Below the pieces are notes generated by a model. The model was not told the DNA's origin. It saw nothing but the letters and a program-made list of their open reading frames with translations, and did not search any database. Source: a virus. From it: 24,081 bases of DNA. The stretch covers positions 1 to 24,081 of the IMG/VR virus record IMGVR_UViG_3300034119_000919; one strand, given 5' to 3'. The position numbers and the translations under genes were made by a program. Positions within the stretch are counted from its first letter, which is position 1, and every line of letters starts with the position of its first letter. Below are positions 1 through 6,654 of the stretch, one piece after another.

Positions 1-1229
1 ACACCAACATTTGTTGAATTAGAACCAATATTGGTAACTATTACAGAAAAAATCTCAGAATTGGTTGAATTATAATTCTGAGACAAGAAATTTTTCTTTG
101 ATGTGGGGCCAGATTGAATGTTAGAAGAAGTTGCGGCTGGTTTATTTACATTTTGACTGTCACCAGAAGCATATCCACTCATAAAATCCTCAAATAGAGT
201 TGTTCCAACTCCGGTTGCAGTTTGGTTGTATTCAACAACAGATTCGGGGTGTTCAGAAATCCAGGTCCCGGTTGTACTCAAACCCACGGCACTATTAATT
301 TTTACTACCTCATACTTTATATTTGATCCAACACTAAAAACTGAAATATCCTCTAATTTTACCGTAGCTCTATTTGGATAACCTTTAAAAGAATTTTTAA
401 GTTTAATTGCCAGAACAGGAACTGTTGATCCAACACCAACAGATCTTAAAGAAGTTGCATGAGAAAATTCTCTTCCAGCCTCTGTATAACCACCCTCACT
501 CATCACAGTAGAGCAAATTTGGATAAAAGACCCCCCAGCACCAACTTGAGTTCCAGTGTTTCTAATTTCACATCTTACTGGGAGATTGGGATTTGACATG
601 TAAACGGTATCAACATTATTAGAATTATAAAATTCATGTGCAACAATATTCTTACCATCAAGACTAAATCCACAACGAACTCTACCAACACCAAGCCATT
701 CAAAATCGGTAAAGAAAAGTTGAGTTTTTGTAATGTCTAAATCAAATCCAGAGACGCCACTTCCATCAAGTTGATCTTTGTTCCATTGAGATTGTGGAAT
801 TCTTCTTTCCGAATTACCAATACCGGCATTAACAAAAGAACGAATTACAAAATTAAGATTTCCATTTTGATCCTGTTCAAAATAAATTCCGTCCCTATCA
901 TCAAAATAACCGGTCCTCTTGATTACATTTTGTTGAGGTTGTCCAAAGTTAAAAGAGGAGTAAATCAATTGAGATTTACCTGGCATATAATGATGATATC
1001 TTTTTGTCTGATGAATTGTATAACCATTAGTAGAAATACCAGATTGAAGATTCGCGGCTGCCTGGTTGACGTTAAAAGTCAATGTGGCGCCGATTCCAGA
1101 ATAAACATCAATAAAATCTGGATCAATTGAATAAAGATGTTTATAATCACCTAGGGTAAATGGCTCAGAAACTCTTGCCCTACCAAAAGCATCATCTTGA
1201 GGTTTATATGGTTCATAAAGGTGTGACAT
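1..1229 (-). CDS. Virion structural protein, 3'-truncated by window edge
   Basis: An open frame starts with ATG at 1229 and runs without a stop to the left edge, giving 409 residues with the C terminus missing. The N terminus reads MSHLYEPYKPQDDAFGRARV and continues into VSEPFTLGDYKHLYSIDP. Further on are a YHHYMPGKSQLIYSSFNF segment, a TGYFDDRDGIYFEQ segment and a WLGVGRVRCGF segment. I recognise this pattern as a structural protein family common in T4-like marine phages; its exact role is not established. The sequence is rich in Ser, Thr, Asn and Gly with alternating beta-like stretches, and the part near the left edge is very Ser/Asn/Thr-rich, which fits an extended virion or fibre protein. 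The start codon follows directly on the TAA stop of the upstream gene (TAAATG), and a GGAGAG ribosome-binding sequence lies just upstream inside that gene, so the start is well supported. Confidence 0.85.
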   Translation of the reverse strand, partial: MSHLYEPYKPQDDAFGRARVSEPFTLGDYKHLYSIDPDFIDVYSGIGATLTFNVNQAAANLQSGISTNGYTIHQTKRYHHYMPGKSQLIYSSFNFGQPQQNVIKRTGYFDDRDGIYFEQDQNGNLNFVIRSFVNAGIGNSERRIPQSQWNKDQLDGSGVSGFDLDITKTQLFFTDFEWLGVGRVRCGFSLDGKNIVAHEFYNSNNVDTVYMSNPNLPVRCEIRNTGTQVGAGGSFIQICSTVMSEGGYTEAGREFSHATSLRSVGVGSTVPVLAIKLKNSFKGYPNRATVKLEDISVFSVGSNIKYEVVKINSAVGLSTTGTWISEHPESVVEYNQTATGVGTTLFEDFMSGYASGDSQNVNKPAATSSNIQSGPTSKKNFLSQNYNSTNSEIFSVIVTNIGSNSTNVG

Positions 1230-1889
1230 TTAGATGACTCTCCAAGAATTATTTCTCCAAATGAAGGTAAGAGATCCAAAATTATAAGCAAGAATTGCCC
1301 GATCTCTTCCATCAATTAAATCTGAACTTGATGGTAAAATAGTGATGTATCGATTGGTTCCTTTGGATGCTTCTCCTAACTCGTCCTTTACAACAAAAAT
1401 CTTCCCCTCTCTTTCGGCTTTAGGAAGTACAATTGTTACTGCACCTGAGAAATTTACTCCAATATAATAGTCTTGTGGAACTATTTGATAAAAAGAAGAA
1501 GTTACGGATGTCATTGGAACATCCATAAAAGTCAGATTAGTTTCACCACCTCCACCTAGGGTAGAGAGCTGTTGTTGAACCCGATCAATAAAGATCTTAT
1601 AGTGCTTTTGGAATTCTTCTAGAGTAAGAAAGTTTTGATTAAGAGGAGTTAACGGATCAGAATTATTTGTTTTAATTGGTTCCGCAAGAAGCCCCAGGGA
1701 TTTTTGAATGAGAGTTGGTTGACCAAAAGATGTCTCTTCTTTTTTCTTCTTTTTTGGTCTAGATTTCTGTTCGATTAGGGGTTTAACAAAAGATTCTTCA
1801 AAGGAATTGGATATTAATTCATCCAATTCCTCCTTGGCCTTTCTTTTTTCTTCAGATACTAGTTTAAAGAAATCTGAAAGATCACTCAT
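1230..1889 (-). CDS. Fibre-like virion structural protein, 219 aa
   Basis: The protein has three visible parts. Residues 1-50 are charged and helix-like, ending in a lysine run (RPKKKKK, 44-50). Residues 78-115 carry DPLTPLNQNF and an HYKIFIDRVQQQLSTLGGGG helix followed by a glycine hinge. I recognise this combination from structural proteins of marine T4-like phages. Residues 116-219 are a beta-rich C-terminal domain with YYIGVNFSGAVTIVLP and a last strand ending WRNNSWRVI, of the kind found at tips of fibre proteins. The gene overlaps the preceding 49-codon gene by 8 bases and abuts the next gene with no gap, so the three are probably translated together. A role as a fibre, whisker or decoration protein is inference; only the structural-family resemblance is solid. 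Confidence 0.8.
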   Translation of the reverse strand: MSDLSDFFKLVSEEKRKAKEELDELISNSFEESFVKPLIEQKSRPKKKKKEETSFGQPTLIQKSLGLLAEPIKTNNSDPLTPLNQNFLTLEEFQKHYKIFIDRVQQQLSTLGGGGETNLTFMDVPMTSVTSSFYQIVPQDYYIGVNFSGAVTIVLPKAEREGKIFVVKDELGEASKGTNRYITILPSSSDLIDGRDRAILAYNFGSLTFIWRNNSWRVI

Positions 1890-2031
1890 TTACGTTAAAC
1901 ATACTAGCAGCAACTTCTGGCCGGTATTCATCAATTTTTTCTACTGCCTTGACAGAAAGAATATTTTTGATTGCATCGCTGATAGCAGAAGGAGATTCAT
2001 CCTCAATAATGGCATTAATTAGTTCTTCCAT
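1882..2031 (-). CDS. Small prohead-core-type protein, 49 aa (gp67 position)
   Basis: A 49-codon frame, beginning MEELINAIIEDESPSAISDA and ending ASMFNVNE, sits directly after the portal gene. It is acidic and mostly helical, with two predicted amphipathic stretches. Its position between gp20 and the next structural gene is where T4 carries gene 67 (prohead core). Marine T4-like phages have a similar short protein there, with the same pattern of a MEEL-type start, an S-x-I-x-D-x-I-K-N-I-L core and an R-P-E-V tail. The stop codon overlaps the start of the following gene by 8 bases, and a CTAAATA promoter-like element lies 23 bases upstream of the ATG. There is no clear Shine-Dalgarno sequence. 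Core or scaffold function is inferred from position and general character, not from a catalytic motif. Confidence 0.75.
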   Translation of the reverse strand: MEELINAIIEDESPSAISDAIKNILSVKAVEKIDEYRPEVAASMFNVNE

Positions 2032-2054
2032 GGTTGTTTATAATGAACTGCTAC

Positions 2055-2061
2055 TATTTAG
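2055..2061 (-). promoter_or_regulatory. Late-promoter-like CTAAATA upstream of the 49-aa gene
   Basis: On the minus strand these bases read CTAAATA, one base short of and closely related to the T4 late -10 element TATAAATA that the gp55 sigma factor recognises. It overlaps the TAA stop of gp20 and ends 23 bases before the ATG at 2031. The same heptamer recurs upstream of gp20, gp18 and gp8 at similar spacing, which is the main support. Confidence 0.5.
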
Positions 2062-3737
2062 ATGTCGCCACCTTTTGGCATTTCTACTGCCTTTGTTTTG
2101 ACTTCTGGTTCTGTTGGAACCTTACCCATATCACCTTCAATTTCCTCTGGTGGTGGTTCTGCGAGAGGCTGCCCGGTTTCTGGATCAATAGGAATAGAAG
2201 GATCTGGGATAACTCCGGTCTCAATTTCCTTTTGAATCAGAGCATCTTGTTCAACAATTTCTTCATCAGTCTGTCTAAGAACTTTCCTTCTAACATAATC
2301 CTGGGAATAAAATCTTCCAATATAAGGCTCGGCCATTGAGACCATATTCAGTCTTTCGGTGAGAAGCTCAGATTCTTTGAGTTCTGCAAAATGATTATCA
2401 TAAAGGAAATCAAATTGAATATGCTCACTCATCTCGGCCCAATCTTCTGGAGTAATAATATTCTTAAGAATCAATTGAGTTCTTAGGAGGTCCACAAACA
2501 ACCTAGAGAATCGTTTTCTAAGTCTCCCCACAAACTTTGAAAACTTAACTTCGTCTCTGAGAATTTCTGAAGACCTACCTAGGTTAAAACCACTTTCACC
2601 ATCAATTCTTGAGGACGGAACATTCAATGACTTATAAAGTTTTCTCTGGAAATAATTAAGGTCAGTTAGTTCTCCAAGATTCTGTGATCCAGGGAGAGTA
2701 GTTACCTCAGTTCCTCTTCCACCTTCTCGTCTTGGAAGCCAATAATCATCCATAAGACTCTGGAATCTTCTGTCGTTTGAAACTTCTCCGGTTTCAATAT
2801 TATAATTCATCTTATTTCGGTATCTCATCATTGTTTCTCTGAGATACTGCTCGGCCTTGACTTTGGGCATATTACCCACATCAATATAGAAAATTCTTCT
2901 CTCGGTCCCTCTAACCATTCGATAAATTACAATACTATCCTCAATCATTCTAAGTTGATTAAGAGATTTAATTGCCTTATTGAGATAAGAAAGAGTAATA
3001 TTTTTATTGCGATCAATCAGACCAGAAGTACAAAAAGTTACACTATCTTTGGCTAGTTTAATTTCACCATCATTATCATTTCTTGCTGAAGAAATATTGG
3101 TTCCAGAATTTGGATAAGATGGTCTTGGACTATAAAGAAAATATTCCTCCATTTCGGGGAACTTATAAGTCATTGGATCATTATTTCTAGGATCGTGTTG
3201 AAGAATTCTATTATTACTCTTATCTTGCTTGGCCTTTCGGATATACCTCATCTTCAGGCTGTCAATATACCGAAGTTCTTGAATTCCTAGTTCTGGTTTT
3301 TTAAGATCAATAACCTTATGGTAATAAAGTCTACCATCAACATACCAATTTCTATAAATCTCGTGACATTTTTTATCAAAATCAAGAAGTTTTAGAACGT
3401 GTTTAAATTCCTCTCTGATTTTTGTCTTAATACCATCACTAGCATTTAGATTAGACAATTCAATCTGAACCGGACTGTCATAAGTATCAGAAACAATTGC
3501 CTCATTTACAATATCTTCAATGGCCTCGTCCACCTCTGGGTGAAGTGCCATTTCTCGATAACGTTTGATTAATTCAAATTCGTTTCTATAAACACCCTCA
3601 ATATCAACATAAGAGCCAAAAAACCCAGACGTTAGATAATAATCTGCCCCGTCCTCGGCATTTTGAGGAACGGGGGAGATTGTACTTGGGGTTAATTCGG
3701 TGCGATCATTAATTGAGAAACCAAATAACTTTGCCAT
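2058..3737 (-). CDS. gp20: Portal vertex protein gp20
   Basis: This is the 559-residue portal protein (T4 gp20 is 524), forming the dodecameric ring at one head vertex that nucleates prohead assembly and is the channel for DNA packaging and exit. Diagnostic stretches include RYREMALHPEVDEAIEDIVN (about 59-78), YIDVGNMPKVKAEQYLRE in the middle, and GSQNLGELTDLNYFQRKLYK followed by SLNVPSSRI in the second half. The C-terminal 49 residues (from about 511) form a proline- and acid-rich tail, VIPDPSIPIDPETGQPL onward, that looks unstructured. The gene follows gp19 and precedes the gp67-position gene, as in T4. The start is ATG at 3737 in an A/T-only leader without a Shine-Dalgarno sequence; a CTAAATA element lies 22 bases upstream. 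Confidence 0.97.
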   Translation of the reverse strand: MAKLFGFSINDRTELTPSTISPVPQNAEDGADYYLTSGFFGSYVDIEGVYRNEFELIKRYREMALHPEVDEAIEDIVNEAIVSDTYDSPVQIELSNLNASDGIKTKIREEFKHVLKLLDFDKKCHEIYRNWYVDGRLYYHKVIDLKKPELGIQELRYIDSLKMRYIRKAKQDKSNNRILQHDPRNNDPMTYKFPEMEEYFLYSPRPSYPNSGTNISSARNDNDGEIKLAKDSVTFCTSGLIDRNKNITLSYLNKAIKSLNQLRMIEDSIVIYRMVRGTERRIFYIDVGNMPKVKAEQYLRETMMRYRNKMNYNIETGEVSNDRRFQSLMDDYWLPRREGGRGTEVTTLPGSQNLGELTDLNYFQRKLYKSLNVPSSRIDGESGFNLGRSSEILRDEVKFSKFVGRLRKRFSRLFVDLLRTQLILKNIITPEDWAEMSEHIQFDFLYDNHFAELKESELLTERLNMVSMAEPYIGRFYSQDYVRRKVLRQTDEEIVEQDALIQKEIETGVIPDPSIPIDPETGQPLAEPPPEEIEGDMGKVPTEPEVKTKAVEMPKGGDI

Positions 3738-3759
3738 AATTTAAATTTTAAGATCACCC

Positions 3760-3766
3760 TATTTAG
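3760..3766 (-). promoter_or_regulatory. Late-promoter-like CTAAATA upstream of gp20
   Basis: On the minus strand CTAAATA begins one base after the TAA stop of gp19 and ends 22 bases before the gp20 ATG. It matches the T4-type late -10 element apart from the first two bases. This would give the portal gene its own late transcript in addition to readthrough from gp18 and gp19. Confidence 0.5.
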
Positions 3767-3767
3767 G

Positions 3768-4388
3768 TTACTTAATTGGCCTGTTTGCCTGATCTGCTGG
3801 ACTACCGGCTTCCCACCAGTTTACTTGGAAATCGACAGTAAACCGCTCGATTTCATTGTTGGTTCCATAAGATAGATCAATTGCTGATACATTGGAAGGC
3901 CAAATATCATACATTTTATAGGTTCTTAGTGGAGTAAGAGAACTATTATTTTGGGCAGTACTAGCAGTATCAGAAAAACTAGTAGAACCCCGACCAAGTT
4001 GATGGACCAAGGCATCAACCATATAAGCATTTGGTGAAGTAGCGCCAGTTGCATTTTCAAGTTTGTTGATTAGATTAGCCCAGAGTTCAAATGCAGAACG
4101 GAGCCTGAAGTCCTCATCGTTGATTACGGTTACTGACCAGATATCAATAGTACGGTCTCCGGCCACTTTCATAATACGACCCCTGAAAGGAATATTGATT
4201 GGATCAATATTTGATGCTGGCATTGAGGTTGCATCACAAAGAAATTTAAAGGATGTTTTTTCCTCTGTTCCCCAAATACCACTAAGGGAATTTGGAAAAC
4301 TTGGAATTTCAACCTCAAACAGATTAGGGCGAGCACCACCACCTTTTAGGGCTGATTTAAAACCGTTGATTGTGCGTAAAGTAGACAT
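3768..4388 (-). CDS. gp19: Tail tube protein gp19
   Basis: This 206-residue protein (T4 gp19 is 163) polymerises into the inner tube of the contractile tail, through which DNA passes. Evidence: the N terminus MSTLRTINGFKSALKGGGAR, the segment FKFLCDATSMPASNIDPINI, the segment IPFRGRIMKVAGDRTIDIWS, and a C-terminal DLSYGTNNEIERFTVDFQV followed by NWWEAG. These fit the T4-like tube fold. Its place directly after the sheath gene and before the portal gene is the T4 order. The extra length compared with T4 is mostly a Ser/Thr/Asn-rich loop near residues 130-155. It has the strongest ribosome-binding site in the window, fitting a major structural protein made in high copy. Confidence 0.96.
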   Translation of the reverse strand: MSTLRTINGFKSALKGGGARPNLFEVEIPSFPNSLSGIWGTEEKTSFKFLCDATSMPASNIDPINIPFRGRIMKVAGDRTIDIWSVTVINDEDFRLRSAFELWANLINKLENATGATSPNAYMVDALVHQLGRGSTSFSDTASTAQNNSSLTPLRTYKMYDIWPSNVSAIDLSYGTNNEIERFTVDFQVNWWEAGSPADQANRPIK

Positions 4389-4397
4389 TTTAGAAAA

Positions 4398-4407
4398 TCC
4401 TCCTTAA
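4398..4407 (-). promoter_or_regulatory. Strong ribosome-binding site for gp19
   Basis: The minus strand reads TTAAGGAGGA, a near-perfect Shine-Dalgarno core, 9 bases before the gp19 ATG at 4388. Most genes in this window lack such a site, so it stands out and fixes the start. Confidence 0.85.
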
Positions 4408-4423
4408 GTTAATGGGTTTATAA

Positions 4424-6604
4424 TTAAACTCGTCCAGTCACTTCTTCAAAGCTAACCCCAGTTCTAGTAGCAACGAATGTAAGAGTTACATAGTTGATAG
4501 ACTTGGTGGGCTTTAGGAAAATGTCTGCTCTAAATTCATTATTATCAATAGCATCTGGAGTGTTATTAGTTTCGTCACAGATCACCCGGAAATCAATCAG
4601 ACCTCGTTTTGCCTGAACATCCCTTAGATAGGGCTCAACAATGTTGATAAAGTTTGCTCTGGTAATGGCATCATTCAGCTCAAAGAGTTGAGCCTGAGCA
4701 GTTCTTTCAAGAGCCTGTTCAACAGTAAGGAATAGCTTTCTGACATTGATACGATCAAATGCTGAGGCAAATCCAAGAGCAGTTCTGTCACCAAACAGAA
4801 GAGCCCCGATACCAGGCTGGTTTACAATGGAATTGATCCGTAGAGGATACAAACGATCTCTCTGGGCCTTGTTTGGATTGTAGGCCAGTTTGATAGCATT
4901 GTTTAGGATACCTCTTTGCTGACCAGCAGGAGAGAACCAAGGATAAAGTTCAATCGCGGTTCTTACCATTAGACCTGCAACGTCAGCATTGCAAGGAATG
5001 TAACGGAACTTGTTATTGAAACGATCAAAGGTGTACTTATAACCGCTATCAAAAACAGCATAGGAAGAAGAACTCAATGGGGAGAAGAACTCAATAATCT
5101 CATCGGTTTGCTGATTTGAGTCACTGATGTCTACTACATCGCCCCGATGAGGAGAAATCACTGCAATACAATCCTTACGATTATTCGCAATTGAAATCAG
5201 TTCTTGGGCCTTTGCCTGTGATTCAAATTTATTACCAAGACCAGGACCCATAATTAGATAATCAACCTCAATTTCATCTCGGTTAGAGAAGAGGCGATAT
5301 GCACTAACAAGACCACCCAGAGTTGCGGTGTAGCCATCAGTTGGTGTGTAGTTCTTACCACCAGAGAGATTGTAAGTAACGTTTCCTAGGGCACTGAAGG
5401 TCTTGTCTTGGGCAGGAAGATTCCATTGACCCTGTGAAGTGGAAAGACCAGTAAAACCAGAGGCAAATCCAGTTTGTACTACTACTTCATTTGGATTAGA
5501 ATTGTCTGAAGGGTTATCGCCAGCATAAACATAATTGGAGAACTGGGCGATGTAAATCTTCCAGAAATTCTTCTGCGCAGGATTTACTGCAGAAATTGCA
5601 TCAGATGCCTTGGAGAGGAACAGATGCTTCTCTATCAGATTACCTTGAATTCCGGTTACGCTACCGCTATCGTCAACAATGGCAACATGAATGGAATCAT
5701 TTTTGGCACTACGCTCTAGGGCAAACTGAGTAGTGGTTGGTTTAGGAGCAATAGAACTCCATAGAATTCGGCTATTATCCAGCTCAAGGAATTGCTCATC
5801 ATACCAGTCTTTTACTGAACTAGCAGCAAGAGTATGAGTAGTGGTAGCAGAACCTGAGCTGTTTACAACTGAAATGGTATTGCCAGCCAGAATAGAAGCC
5901 GCCTGATTTCTTTGCTGATAAGTTACTGGGATATCTACAGTAGTACCAGAGGCAACAACCGAGGTGATTTTTACGTCAAGAGTGGAAGCCCCAACTCCGG
6001 TAATAATACCCTTCAGGTGGCCATTAAAGAGGCTAGTTGACCCGGCTCCGGCAATGACCTGATTAGTAAGAGCAACTGTTACACCAAAACCAACTGATGC
6101 GGCAGATCTGGTAGAAGAGTTTACAGTCAGAATTTGGTCAGCTTTGTCATCAATCACACAAACTTTTAGGCCATTTGCCCAAGTACCAGGAGTCTTGGCA
6201 GCAAAGACGTAGTTGGCCAGATCATCATCATAATTTAGTTCATAATCATCAAAGTTTTTGATTTTTAGAGTCGGTTCTCCGGCAGTAGAAACACCAGCAG
6301 CATTGCGAATTGCATTCGCAGTAACCAGATTGTCGTCATCAACTCTGGCTACTTTAAGAATACCGCCATAAGATAGATAAGAGGATGCTGAAATCCAATA
6401 TTCATATTGAGAGTCTTCATTTTTTGGTTTACCAAAAACGTTGATAAGTTCCTGTTCTGTGGTGATGTCTACTGCTTCTTCGACAGGACCAATTGGAAAA
6501 GGTCCAGCAATAGCGCCAATATTATCTAAAATATTGTCAACACGACCTACTGTGAGATCAACTTCCCTAATTAGAACCCCAGGAGATAATTGAGGTGTAG
6601 CCAT
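4424..6604 (-). CDS. gp18: Tail sheath protein gp18
   Basis: This 726-residue protein (T4 gp18 is 659) forms the contractile sheath around the tail tube. The N terminus MATPQLSPGVLIREVDLTVG and the C-terminal block from about residue 674, VICDETNNTPDAIDNNEF followed by SINYVTLTFVATRTGVSFEE, are the conserved polymerisation regions of T4-like sheaths. Between about residues 100 and 330 lies a variable, Ser/Thr/Val-rich beta insertion, corresponding to the surface-exposed protease-resistant domains of T4 gp18. Sampled blocks are richer in GC than neighbouring genes (one 60-base block near 4690 counts 43%), which may reflect codon selection for high expression. It follows gp17 and precedes gp19. 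An AAGGGAG ribosome-binding site and a CTAAATA element are upstream. Confidence 0.97.
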   Translation of the reverse strand: MATPQLSPGVLIREVDLTVGRVDNILDNIGAIAGPFPIGPVEEAVDITTEQELINVFGKPKNEDSQYEYWISASSYLSYGGILKVARVDDDNLVTANAIRNAAGVSTAGEPTLKIKNFDDYELNYDDDLANYVFAAKTPGTWANGLKVCVIDDKADQILTVNSSTRSAASVGFGVTVALTNQVIAGAGSTSLFNGHLKGIITGVGASTLDVKITSVVASGTTVDIPVTYQQRNQAASILAGNTISVVNSSGSATTTHTLAASSVKDWYDEQFLELDNSRILWSSIAPKPTTTQFALERSAKNDSIHVAIVDDSGSVTGIQGNLIEKHLFLSKASDAISAVNPAQKNFWKIYIAQFSNYVYAGDNPSDNSNPNEVVVQTGFASGFTGLSTSQGQWNLPAQDKTFSALGNVTYNLSGGKNYTPTDGYTATLGGLVSAYRLFSNRDEIEVDYLIMGPGLGNKFESQAKAQELISIANNRKDCIAVISPHRGDVVDISDSNQQTDEIIEFFSPLSSSSYAVFDSGYKYTFDRFNNKFRYIPCNADVAGLMVRTAIELYPWFSPAGQQRGILNNAIKLAYNPNKAQRDRLYPLRINSIVNQPGIGALLFGDRTALGFASAFDRINVRKLFLTVEQALERTAQAQLFELNDAITRANFINIVEPYLRDVQAKRGLIDFRVICDETNNTPDAIDNNEFRADIFLKPTKSINYVTLTFVATRTGVSFEEVTGRV

Positions 6605-6609
6605 TTGTA

Positions 6610-6616
6610 CTCCCTT
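6610..6616 (-). promoter_or_regulatory. Ribosome-binding site for gp18
   Basis: The minus strand reads AAGGGAG, 5 bases before the ATG at 6604. Together with the gp19 site it marks the two most abundant tail proteins as the genes with clear Shine-Dalgarno sequences. Confidence 0.65.
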
Positions 6617-6634
6617 TATATACTTGCTATTAAT

Positions 6635-6641
6635 TATTTAG
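6635..6641 (-). promoter_or_regulatory. Late-promoter-like CTAAATA upstream of gp18
   Basis: On the minus strand CTAAATA lies in the 50-base gap between gp17 and gp18, 30 bases before the gp18 ATG. This is one of the longer gaps in the window and is very A/T-rich. The element is the same heptamer seen before gp8, gp20 and the 49-residue gene. A dedicated late promoter for the sheath gene is expected biologically. Confidence 0.55.
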
Positions 6642-6654
6642 AAAAAAGGAGAGC

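Noticed and set aside
771-1130. Plus-strand open frame of 119 codons
   Set aside because: It lies entirely opposite the left-edge structural gene, has no ribosome-binding site and its product has low-complexity, non-protein-like composition; the minus frame has recognisable family motifs.
4063-4407. Plus-strand open frame of 114 codons opposite gp19
   Set aside because: Shadow of the tail tube gene; no start signal and no recognisable motif.
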